51,678 nucleotides of DNA, taken from Hyphomicrobiales bacterium (lineage in GTDB: Bacteria > Pseudomonadota > Alphaproteobacteria > Rhizobiales > Methyloligellaceae). Position 1 is the first letter of the stretch. The number at the start of each line of letters is the position of its first letter. Below, one piece after another: positions 21,259 to 28,722 of the stretch. A program made the position numbers and the translations under genes. The stretch spans positions 1 to 51,678 of the forward strand of contig JAJFHN010000032.1 of NCBI GenBank assembly GCA_021775595.1, read 5' to 3'. The notes beneath the pieces were generated by a model that ran no database searches, was not told where the DNA came from, and saw only the letters and a program-made list of their open reading frames with translations.

Positions 21259-21954
21259 TCATTGTTCCGCCTTTCCATCAGCCGGAACTCGCTCTTCCAA
21301 TTGCATGCGCAACTGCTCGAAGAATGCGACAGCCTTGTCGTTCACACCCTTGATGGCGTCGTTGCTCTCGAAGGACTTGAACCATGGATCGATGTTGGCC
21401 CAGTTGGCACTCTCGAACGGCAAGCTCATGATCGTCAATTGCGAGCAGCAGGCGTAGGCTCTAATATCGGCAAGCGTCATTTCATCGCCCGTCAACCACT
21501 GGCGACCGTCTAAGAACCCATCGAGATAGTCGAGCTGCTTGTTGAGATCCCTCCATCGGAGCGTTTTCTCCTCCGGCGTGGGCTCTGGTATGCCGGACGC
21601 TTTCCAAAAGAATTCCGCCCCGAGGACGCTGCCCATGGCTCTGCCGAAATCGGTGATAGCCCAATCCAAATACTGGTCCATTTTTGCTCGGCCGGCTGCA
21701 TCATCGGGGGCTAATCCAAGCTTACGGGTGGAATTGAGATATTTGCATATTGCGTTGCCCTGGCTCAGCGAGAAATCACCCTCTTTGATAGTAGGAAACT
21801 GACCAAGGGGGTTGAGCTCAAGGAGTTCAGCCGGTTTGTCGATTACAGATGCAAAAACGTGAACCAATTCGACATTACCGATAGCGGCGGTGTACCAGAC
21901 GGCTCGACAGGGCGGAGAGAGCTCCACCCCAAAAATTGTAATCGTCGGTTCCAT
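21259..21954 (-). CDS. Glutathione S-transferase family protein
   Basis: This 231-residue protein has an N-terminal thioredoxin-like domain: ITIFGVELSPPCRAVWYTA with SPPC in the active-site position, NPLGQFPTI with the cis-proline, and SQGNAICKYL with the glutathione-binding acid/Ser region altered to SQGNA. The all-helical C-terminal domain has the N-capping box MTLADIRAYA, and the fold resembles theta/alpha-type bacterial GSTs. I start at ATG 21954; a TTG at 21987 is a weaker alternative. The gene sits between tRNA-Glu and a copy of its 3' part, so it may be cargo of a small integrated element. Confidence 0.88.
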   Translation of the reverse strand: MEPTITIFGVELSPPCRAVWYTAAIGNVELVHVFASVIDKPAELLELNPLGQFPTIKEGDFSLSQGNAICKYLNSTRKLGLAPDDAAGRAKMDQYLDWAITDFGRAMGSVLGAEFFWKASGIPEPTPEEKTLRWRDLNKQLDYLDGFLDGRQWLTGDEMTLADIRAYACCSQLTIMSLPFESANWANIDPWFKSFESNDAIKGVNDKAVAFFEQLRMQLEERVPADGKAEQ

Positions 21955-22239
21955 TCGCTCGAACCTGCCAATGTGTTGTCGCGTCAATCTATGATTTCAT
22001 CCGAGATAGACGCTTCAGCGTTCTAGATTTACAGCTTCGCGGTGGGTAGAAGCCAAAAAACCTGCGCCTGATGGGCCCCTGTTCGGCACCAGCGGTTTCG
22101 TCCGGTTGGATTTCTGCCGCCGGGCCCGAATGGGTGGCGACGTCTGTGCGTTTGTTGGTCAATGCAATCGCCTAATTGAAGGTGTTCTAACGGATCATTG
22201 AGCCAATAATGGGAGTTGCAACTGTATTGGATTTTACCA
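21955..22239. other. Intergenic stretch upstream of the GST gene
   Basis: No convincing gene is seen on either strand. Short open frames here lack ribosome sites and homology that I can recognise. The interval ends at the tRNA-Glu fragment and would be the distal part of the putative tRNA-borne insertion. Confidence 0.5.
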
Positions 22240-22286
22240 GGCCTCTCACGCCGGAAACAGGGGTTCAACTCCCCTTCGGGGCATCA
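22240..22286 (+). repeat. Copy of the 3' part of tRNA-Glu (att-like direct repeat)
   Basis: These 47 bases match 21168-21214, from the anticodon arm to the CCA end of tRNA-Glu, at 43 positions. The first 27 are identical; the changes are in the T loop, the acceptor arm and the CCA (now TCA). The 5' half is absent, so it is not a working tRNA. Same orientation and about 1.07 kb spacing resemble left and right attachment sites of a tRNA-targeted integrative element that has since lost its integrase. A simple partial duplication is the alternative. Confidence 0.85.
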
Positions 22287-22407
22287 ATCCACAATGCGCT
22301 GGCTTGACGCCGGGGCGGACTATCAAGTCCCGTCATCTCCACAATTTCCCATTACGTTTCGCTCAGAACAATTGCTGTGTATCGATTGAAACAGGTGGAG
22401 CTGCGAC

Positions 22408-22752
22408 ATGAACACTCTGGTGAAGCATATCTTGTTGGGCACCTTGATCGCGCCCCTCGTTGCGCCGGGCGCACTCGCGCAAACCGCAATGACTGGCGAG
22501 CAAATCAAGGCAGCCGTCTCTGGAAAATCTTACGACTTCGCGGGCCAATACAATGGCGTGATGGAATTCGGCGCGGACGGTTCTGCTTCACTGACATTAA
22601 GAATTGGAACCAAGAGAACCGGCAGCTGGCAGGTCAAGGGAAATGAGTTTTGCAGCACGTGGCAGGGCGAGACCGAACAATGCGCAACCTGGACCAGTGA
22701 ATCGGGCGGAACGATAAAAACGAGCAAAGGCTTTACGCTGACGCCGAAATAG
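22408..22752 (+). CDS. Small exported protein, possibly DUF995-like
   Basis: This 114-residue protein has a signal peptide cut after ALA (about residue 24). The mature part reads as a small lipocalin-like beta unit: GKSYDFAGQYNGVMEFGADGSA, then GSWQVKGNEFCSTW with a matching second cysteine in EQCATW. The pattern of a charged turn, G-x-W-x-V and paired Cys recalls DUF995-type periplasmic proteins, seen by eye only. The RBS is GGTGGAG, 9 nt before ATG. Function unknown. It lies directly downstream of the tRNA-Glu fragment. Confidence 0.72.
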   Translation: MNTLVKHILLGTLIAPLVAPGALAQTAMTGEQIKAAVSGKSYDFAGQYNGVMEFGADGSASLTLRIGTKRTGSWQVKGNEFCSTWQGETEQCATWTSESGGTIKTSKGFTLTPK

Positions 22753-22789
22753 GCGCGGCGAATTTAAGGCGTGCGTTGTTCAGCGACGT

Positions 22790-23695
22790 TCAATCGGAAA
22801 ACTCGTCCACCACCGAAGTCTTCGGCTGTTTCGGCATCCGCGGCAACCGCAGCCGCCATCGCGAACGCGTGGCCTGTGTGGATGCCTCTCCGGCTTCGCC
22901 TGACGGCGACGCTGTGCTTGAGCCGCTAGAGCCCGTCGACACGGCTACCGGTGCGCCTTGTGGCCCCGACTCGCCGGTGAAGCCGCGAGCCGCGCAGCTG
23001 ATATCTTGCCGGGACGTGGCGCTTCCAGCTTGAGCGGCGACTTGCTTGGGCACGATGCCATGAGCAAACACCAAAGAGGCGTGTTGCTTGCCACCAGCTT
23101 TGAGATCAGCCTCTGTTTCGACGCACACTGCTAATCCAGAGACCGCAGTTCCGCCGCCGCTGACCACCGGCATACATTCGCCTATGCCGCGAAACACGCT
23201 GCCACCGCAAATGTCGGTGCCCGAACCAAGCCGCCGCGCATTCCTGTCGTAGCTCGATAAATAGACATCGAATTGCCTCGCGGTTGCACACGTTCCGAAA
23301 GCGCATCCCGTCTCTACCCGCCGTTGAATCAGACAGTAGGCGTCGCCCGCTTGCTTATCTTCCATGGCAACGAGTTTGTTGACAAAATCGGTTCCGGCGT
23401 CCACGTCGCCATCCGCGCCGAAAACGTGCGCTGATTGTTCACCGAGGTTGTAAATCTCGTTATCGACCCGGGGCCGCGAGATGTATTTCCCCCTCGCTAT
23501 GGCACAAGCGCCCTTTGCCAGCAGCGTTTCCTTGTGCAGCCCGCTGTCGAGGCTGATATGGCCTTGAAACAGAACGCCTTCGGAAATGCGGGTGACTTTA
23601 TATGGCGTTGACGAATTCCAGGGGCCGTCTTGTGCCCCTGCCGCAGCAAATGTGAGCGCCGAAAACAGCATCAGGAAAACAAGATTTCTGCGCAT
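22790..23695 (-). CDS. Exported cysteine-containing protein of unknown function
   Basis: This 301-residue protein has a signal peptide (cut near AGAQ). The mature part contains nine cysteines, mostly between residues 60 and 235 (GACAIARGK, AYCLIQRR, GCAFGTCATARQ, DICGG, ECMPV, AVCVET, ISCAARG), so it is probably disulfide-bonded in the periplasm. A serine/glycine/alanine-rich linker follows, and the C-terminus is basic (RSRWRLRLPRMPKQPK), which may bind anionic envelope polymer or DNA. I start at the ATG at 23695; a GTG at 23701 is in frame. I recognise no family. Confidence 0.7.
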   Translation of the reverse strand: MRRNLVFLMLFSALTFAAAGAQDGPWNSSTPYKVTRISEGVLFQGHISLDSGLHKETLLAKGACAIARGKYISRPRVDNEIYNLGEQSAHVFGADGDVDAGTDFVNKLVAMEDKQAGDAYCLIQRRVETGCAFGTCATARQFDVYLSSYDRNARRLGSGTDICGGSVFRGIGECMPVVSGGGTAVSGLAVCVETEADLKAGGKQHASLVFAHGIVPKQVAAQAGSATSRQDISCAARGFTGESGPQGAPVAVSTGSSGSSTASPSGEAGEASTQATRSRWRLRLPRMPKQPKTSVVDEFSD

Positions 23696-23701
23696 TTTCA
23701 C

Positions 23702-24071
23702 TACCAGTCATTGAGTGGGTGATCGGGTCAGGCAGCCACTTATGTGCGCCCGTTTGTCATTGAAGCATCCAAGCGCCCAATTTCCAATCTTTTGTGCACG
23801 TCGGCAAATCGGTGATGAGGCGCGAGCGGGCGTCTGACTGGCCAGTGGAGCGCTGACAAAGATCTGAATTGCTGATGTCCGGATGGAAACCAAAAAAGCC
23901 CAGCGCTAGGAGCGGCTGGGCTGAGTTTGGCTACTGAATGGGGTGCTCATGTAACAGCACAAGGTTTTCAGTGAGACCAAAACCTAGCCGCGTCAGATGA
24001 CGGCTACTTCTCAGACTAATGACAAGTTGATGACAATAAGGGGACCGGCTATTGCGCGTCACTGCTCAATT
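23702..24071. other. Intergenic stretch holding a distant terminator
   Basis: No coding frame is supported here. The only clear element is a minus-strand terminator at 23892-23922. About 150 bp lie between it and the stop of the upstream minus-strand gene, which is long for a 3' UTR and could house a small RNA read leftwards. Confidence 0.55.
23892..23922 (-). terminator. Intrinsic terminator (minus strand)
   Basis: Read on the minus strand, AGCCCAGC and GCTGGGCT form an 8-bp perfect stem around a 10-nt loop and run directly into TTTTTT. It ends transcription of the coiled-coil protein gene or of a separate short transcript. Confidence 0.88.
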
Positions 24072-25214
24072 TCAGTCGGCCTGGCTATCGGCCATTTCCC
24101 GCAGCCGTTGAGTTAAGCTGGCGCGAGGCTGTTTGCCCGATTTTGCGCCGCTGGACGACGCCTTACCGCTTTTCGATGCGCCGCGAGCTGTAGGCTTGGC
24201 CTTGGTCGATTTCTTTTGCGACGTCTTGGTCGGCGTCGGTTTTGACGGCGTACCGCTCCTTCGTGAACGGGTCGCCGGTGCAGATTTCGATTTCTTGGCC
24301 TGATCGGATTCGCCGTCCATTATCTGATCGGCAAGCTTGCGAATCTCGTCTTTCAAGGCGCTGACATCATCTTCGGAAATGCGGGCGGAATCGCTCAGTT
24401 GTTCTTCCAGTCGAGCGAGCTCGCTGCTTAGGCGATTGTTCTCCGCCTTCAGCGTGGCAACAGCATCCGCCTCATCGGCAACCGGAGCCGACGGCGCCAG
24501 GTCCAGTTCCGCGCCCGCCTTCTTCAGCGACAGAAGCTCGCTTTCGATGTGCTGCTTTTCGATCTGCAGCGCGTCGAGCGCCGACGAATCTGCCGATGTG
24601 AGGTGCTCGCGCAGATTGCTCATCTGGTCGACGAGCTGCTTGTTCTCTTCCTGGAGTTCATCTACCTCACGCCCCATGGATTTGGCGCGGTCGGCTTCGA
24701 CTCGCTGCTGTTCCTCAAGTTCCTGTTTTGCTTTGGTCAGCGTATCGGCCTGTTTCGCGATCGTTTCCTTAAGTCGATTCAACTCTTTCTCTCGCGCTTC
24801 GATGGCCGAACGCGCGGCGGCGTTTTGTGCCTCAAGTTGGGGAATGCGATCGGACACATTCTGCTGGAGCACGGCTGTCTGGCTTGAGCGTGCTGAAAGC
24901 TCGCCCTTGATGGTATTGAGCTCCTCTTGGAGTTGGCGCGCCATCACCTGATTTCGGTTGCGTTCGACCAAGTGCCTCGCGGCTTGATCTTTGGATTTCT
25001 CCAGCGACAGCTCAAGCTTGCGCAAACTGATAGCGAATTCGGCCCTCAGTTCATCTTTGTCGGCTTGAATATCTGCCACGCTCATAGGCATGGTTGCTTC
25101 GATGCGGCGCGTCGTTAGGCGAACTGCTCGACGCCAAAGCGGCGGAGCCAGCAAAACAGCAAGGACGGCGGCACTAAGGAATCCCAAGGCCGCAAACATC
25201 AGGGACTCAAGCAT
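24072..25214 (-). CDS. Membrane-anchored coiled-coil protein with lysine-rich tail
   Basis: This 380-residue protein has one N-terminal transmembrane helix (about residues 5-28), then a conserved-looking juxtamembrane stretch (RRAVRLTTRRIEATMPMSV) and long heptad-rich coiled coils from about residue 50 to 230 and 250 to 295. The last 80 residues are low complexity, rich in K, S, T, P and A (SKSAPATRSRRSGTPSKPTP), like histone-H1 tails, and end in LTQRLREMADSQAD. This layout suits a scaffold between inner membrane and nucleoid or cytosolic partners. I recognise the type from alphaproteobacterial genomes only as a hypothetical protein; function unknown. Confidence 0.78.
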   Translation of the reverse strand: MLESLMFAALGFLSAAVLAVLLAPPLWRRAVRLTTRRIEATMPMSVADIQADKDELRAEFAISLRKLELSLEKSKDQAARHLVERNRNQVMARQLQEELNTIKGELSARSSQTAVLQQNVSDRIPQLEAQNAAARSAIEAREKELNRLKETIAKQADTLTKAKQELEEQQRVEADRAKSMGREVDELQEENKQLVDQMSNLREHLTSADSSALDALQIEKQHIESELLSLKKAGAELDLAPSAPVADEADAVATLKAENNRLSSELARLEEQLSDSARISEDDVSALKDEIRKLADQIMDGESDQAKKSKSAPATRSRRSGTPSKPTPTKTSQKKSTKAKPTARGASKSGKASSSGAKSGKQPRASLTQRLREMADSQAD

Positions 25215-25351
25215 GCCTTAGGCTTCCCATAGCATTAAGACGACCACAAATTCGCACCCGGAAAACAGATCGCACGCCGTTGATTGCCATACGCCTGCAT
25301 GCGATCGAATGCGCAACTCTACCTCAAATTCTAGCCTAACAGATTAGACGA

Positions 25352-26101
25352 CTAGAAGGGATTCCACGTTGGTTTTCGCGTATATTTCAAATAGCCGACA
25401 TTTGCGCCCAATCGAAGACCCACGCCGGATCGAATTGGGGCCAGCGTCAGATGGTCGCGCGTTTGAAATGTCACGCCGACGCCACCGATAAAGTACGCCG
25501 AGCCGTCGACGCCACCGAATGTCTGATAAATCTCGTTCGGATCGCGTAAATTGTAGACCAGGATCATTGTCTTGGAGCCCTCGGCGCCGAAATCGTAGCC
25601 GATCGATGGACCCTGCCAATAGACCTTGTGCCGGCCGGCGTCCTTCGTATACAGCGTGCCTTCGCCATAGCGCAGACCAGCCACAAAGGCGCCGCCAGCT
25701 TCTTCTCCCAAAATGTAGCCATTTGGTCTGCCCGCACGAGAGAAAGTGTGTTCGATAACCTTGGCGAGGCCTTTTGAAACGCTGCCGAAGAAGCGATGGC
25801 CGGTGCTCGTGATTTCATCGACAGAAAATGTATCGCCGTCTTGTTCGTTGGGCGGCGGCCTTAAGGGTTGAGGCTGCTGAGCATCGTAATCGGGCTGTCG
25901 AGCATCGTTCTGCGCAACTTGCTGCGGCAGTCTGGAGCGATGATTTGGAATTGGTTGAGTGGCAACCGGCGCTGGAATTTCCGCGACGCTGCCCGAGGAG
26001 GTTACCTGCTCGGCCAATGCGGGGGCAAAAAAACCGGCAAAAACTGCAACAAGCGAACAAAGGGATATTCGCAACAATCCCTCGATTAGGGTTCGTGCCA
26101 T
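25352..26101 (-). CDS. eipA: Periplasmic DUF1134 protein, EipA-like
   Basis: This 249-residue protein has a signal peptide (cut after ALA near residue 30) and a proline/glutamine-rich linker. A DUF1134 domain starts near residue 90: DTFSVDEITSTGHRFFGSVSKGLAKVIEHTF, GEEAGGAFVAGLRYGEGTLYTK, then GPSIGYDFGAEGSKTMILVYNL. It has been described in Brucella as EipA, a periplasmic protein needed for envelope stress resistance and reported as a CtrA target. The RBS is GAGAGG, 9 nt before ATG. No full CtrA box is seen in 26102-26313; there is a GANTC site near 26183 and one TTAA at 26264, so direct CtrA control is not established here. Confidence 0.85.
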   Translation of the reverse strand: MARTLIEGLLRISLCSLVAVFAGFFAPALAEQVTSSGSVAEIPAPVATQPIPNHRSRLPQQVAQNDARQPDYDAQQPQPLRPPPNEQDGDTFSVDEITSTGHRFFGSVSKGLAKVIEHTFSRAGRPNGYILGEEAGGAFVAGLRYGEGTLYTKDAGRHKVYWQGPSIGYDFGAEGSKTMILVYNLRDPNEIYQTFGGVDGSAYFIGGVGVTFQTRDHLTLAPIRSGVGLRLGANVGYLKYTRKPTWNPF

Positions 26102-26313
26102 TGTAGTTGTCCTCTCACGGAATGGATCGGGAAAACGAACGGACCGGCGAGCAAAACGTTCTTATATCAAATCCGATTCGCTGCGTGGACGAAGCTGTCA
26201 TGAAACTATGGCCGAAGGGAGTCGCCAAACCATCCCGTCGAACAGCACGGCAACGGAATATTTTTAACAATTTTGGCCCACAGTGATCTTCTGAGAAGGG
26301 ACCGAAGATCGCC

Positions 26314-26817
26314 ATGAGCCGACGAAAAATTGCAAACAGGTTTGCGGCGCTGAATGTCCTTTGGTGTCTGCTGGCGGTCGGCCCATGCTTGCCCGCCGTC
26401 GCTGCGTCCGCGACGCCGTGGTCTGATCCGGCTACGGGCATGGCGATCGGCGGTTACGATCCCGTGGCTTATTTTACCCAGTCGTCACCCACACGCGGTT
26501 ACGCCGAATACGAGGCAGAATGGCGTGGGTCGATCTGGCGCTTCGTAAACTCAGGGAATCGCGACGCATTCGTTCGTAATCCTGGGGCCTATGCTCCGCA
26601 ATTCGCCGGCTATGATGCCCATGCCGTCGCCAATGGCCGCTCCACGCCGGGACATCCTTCGATATGGAGCATCAAAGACAAGAAGCTCTATCTCTTTCAT
26701 TCCTCCGTAAACAGGCGGCTTTGGCTGCAGGATCCAGCCGGTACGACGGCGCGGGCGAAACAGACCTGGCAGACACTCAGCCAGACGCTTTCAGGCTACG
26801 ATGAGAGCATCGATTAG
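26314..26817 (+). CDS. Exported YHS-domain protein
   Basis: This 167-residue protein has a signal peptide (cut near VAA, residue 31). The single YHS domain reads AIGGYDPVAYFTQ, YEAEWRGSIWRFVNSGNRDAF and YAPQFAGYDAHAVANG. YHS domains are metal-associated modules near oxidoreductases and copper proteins. The cysteine usually found in the GYC segment is replaced by Asp (GYDAHAV), so a classical thiol ligand is missing. The tail is helical and polar. It is divergent from eipA; the partner is unknown. Confidence 0.82.
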   Translation: MSRRKIANRFAALNVLWCLLAVGPCLPAVAASATPWSDPATGMAIGGYDPVAYFTQSSPTRGYAEYEAEWRGSIWRFVNSGNRDAFVRNPGAYAPQFAGYDAHAVANGRSTPGHPSIWSIKDKKLYLFHSSVNRRLWLQDPAGTTARAKQTWQTLSQTLSGYDESID

Positions 26818-26854
26818 GACGGATCCGAACGGCGACCGCCGCGCCTGTCGCCAG

Positions 26855-27655
26855 CTATGAACTGGGTGCGCGTCCCCATGCGATAAAGGACGGATTGCGG
26901 TAATCTGCCCCTTTCTTTCCGTAGCGCAGCGGCACATGACTTTCGTCGACGACGACGCCGCCCGCTGCCCGTAGGATCGCATCTCCAGCTGCCGTGTCCC
27001 ATTCCATCGTTGGCGCCAACCGGGGATAGACGTCCGCTTGACCGTTCGCCAGCAGGCAAAATTTGATTGATGATCCGGCGGCACGCGTTTGGGAAATATT
27101 GTGATCCACCAAGAATCGCTCGGTTGCCGGATCCAAATGCGACCTGCTGGTAACAGCGGTCAGCGAGCCGTTGGCCGGCGTGCGGGTGGTGATTTCTTCT
27201 ATCTCCAGATCGTTGAACGCCGGAGTGGCCGCTGATGGGTCGAGGGGCGCACGCACAACTTCATCTGGCGAGAGCGTTGCGTAAAATTCCGCGTGAGCCG
27301 GCGCGTAGATCAGCCCAAACACTGGAAAACCGTCTTGGATCAGCCCGATATTGACCGTGAAATCGCTGTTCTTATTGATGAATTCCTTGGTGCCGTCTAA
27401 GGGATCGACAAGAAAGAACCTATCGGCTGCATTTGCGACGTCGCCTGCTGAAGCTGCCTCTTCAGAAATGACTTGGACATCGGGTGCAATTTCCGCAAGC
27501 GCACTCAAGATCACTTGCTCGGCCTCCAGGTCGGCCGCGGTGACGGGGCTGGCATCTTGTTTTCGTTGAACGTCTACGCCGGCGTGCAGGTGCCTCATGA
27601 TGACGCAACCTGCTTGATGGGCAGCGGGGAGCAGAGCGGCTGCTAGGTCTCTCAT
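26855..27655 (-). CDS. cysQ: 3'(2'),5'-bisphosphate nucleotidase
   Basis: CysQ removes the 3' phosphate from PAP (and PAPS), keeping sulfur assimilation running. The inositol-monophosphatase fold is shown by VTAADLEAEQ, ISEEAAS, VDPLDGTKEF (metal-binding aspartates) and WDTAAGDAILRAAGG. I start at ATG 27655 (MRDLAAALLP), giving 266 residues like E. coli CysQ; the frame is open to 27715 but those 20 residues are not family-like. No other sulfur genes are adjacent. Confidence 0.92.
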   Translation of the reverse strand: MRDLAAALLPAAHQAGCVIMRHLHAGVDVQRKQDASPVTAADLEAEQVILSALAEIAPDVQVISEEAASAGDVANAADRFFLVDPLDGTKEFINKNSDFTVNIGLIQDGFPVFGLIYAPAHAEFYATLSPDEVVRAPLDPSAATPAFNDLEIEEITTRTPANGSLTAVTSRSHLDPATERFLVDHNISQTRAAGSSIKFCLLANGQADVYPRLAPTMEWDTAAGDAILRAAGGVVVDESHVPLRYGKKGADYRNPSFIAWGRAPSS

Positions 27656-27942
27656 AATGATCTCGTTCGTCAATGGGTGCACCAAGTGGCCGCAAATTCC
27701 GCCCGCCCAATGCATTACCAGGTTGTGGAATCACGACGGTGATTCGGTCACTTTGTTGCCTATCGCGCCAATTCGTTACACGCTCCACTAGGCGGTGCTA
27801 CACAAAAAACAGTTTCACAACAAGAAGTTAGTGATCGCCATAGTGCAATTTGTTGGCACCGGCTGGGAGCATGTGTAACAGATGGCATCGCGGTGAAATT
27901 TGCAATCAGCCCCGCTCACCGCCGGGGTCGAGGAAGATCCGC

Positions 27943-28587
27943 ATGTCATCGGAAGAAAAACTGTCCGGCCTTGAATTTGCTGCGCTGATTTCCAGCCGCA
28001 TTTGCCATGATGTCATCAGTCCAGTTGGTGCGATCGCCAATGGGCTTGAGGTTCTGGCTGAGGAAACTGACGATGAAATGCGCGAACACGCATTTGATTT
28101 GATCAAGCAGAGCTCGGCGCAGGCTTCCGCGAAATTGCAGTTTGCGCGATTGGCGTTTGGCGCGGCCGGATCAGTTGATGCGCAGATTGATCTGAGGGAC
28201 GCCGAAAGCGTTTCCAGGGGCATTCTCGATCCAGACAAGCATCAAATTGATTGGTCAGGACCCGTGGCAACGGTTGCAAAGAACAAGGTGAAGCTGCTGC
28301 TCAACATGGTCACCATTGGTTTGGCTGCCTTGCCGCGCGGCGGAAAATTGACAGTCGCGATAACCGGCGACGGCGACGCGATGGCATTTGATGTTCGCAG
28401 TGAGGGCGAAAAGGTTATGTTGTCGGGCAACGTTGCCGACTTGCTGAACGGCGACCACGGTGCCGACTTGGATGCTCATTCGATTCAACCCTATTACACA
28501 GGGCAACTCGCCATTGCTTCAAGCATGTCGCTGACAAGCGATATGAATGAGGATCGCGTTGTTCTTGCCGCCAAACCGAACGCATAG
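27943..28587 (+). CDS. chpT: Histidine phosphotransferase ChpT
   Basis: ChpT passes phosphate from the CckA hybrid kinase to CtrA and CpdR in the alphaproteobacterial cell-cycle circuit. The N-terminal dimerisation helix has SRICHDVISPVGAIANGLEV with the phospho-accepting histidine at residue 22. The C-terminal half is a degenerate, non-ATP-binding HATPase-like domain. I start at ATG 27943 because GAGGAAG lies 8-14 nt upstream; this gives 214 residues, close to the Brucella protein. An in-frame start at 27850 is unlikely. Its neighbours are the che operon and, beyond it, ctrA, so donor and final receiver lie within 8 kb. Confidence 0.93.
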   Translation: MSSEEKLSGLEFAALISSRICHDVISPVGAIANGLEVLAEETDDEMREHAFDLIKQSSAQASAKLQFARLAFGAAGSVDAQIDLRDAESVSRGILDPDKHQIDWSGPVATVAKNKVKLLLNMVTIGLAALPRGGKLTVAITGDGDAMAFDVRSEGEKVMLSGNVADLLNGDHGADLDAHSIQPYYTGQLAIASSMSLTSDMNEDRVVLAAKPNA

Positions 28588-28722
28588 CTGAGCAAGGTTC
28601 GTTCTGCGGTTCGGCGGCCGCGTTAACCTCAACGAATCGTAAACCCTTTCTGGCCAATATCATCCCAACACTGGCGGATGGTTCGAATCATCCGTTTCGC
28701 GTCTTTGCGTGGGATGACCGTT

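Noticed and set aside
24337-24951. 204-codon Ser/Cys-rich frame opposite the coiled-coil gene
   Set aside because: Antisense artefact of a Lys/Glu/Leu-rich coiled-coil coding sequence.
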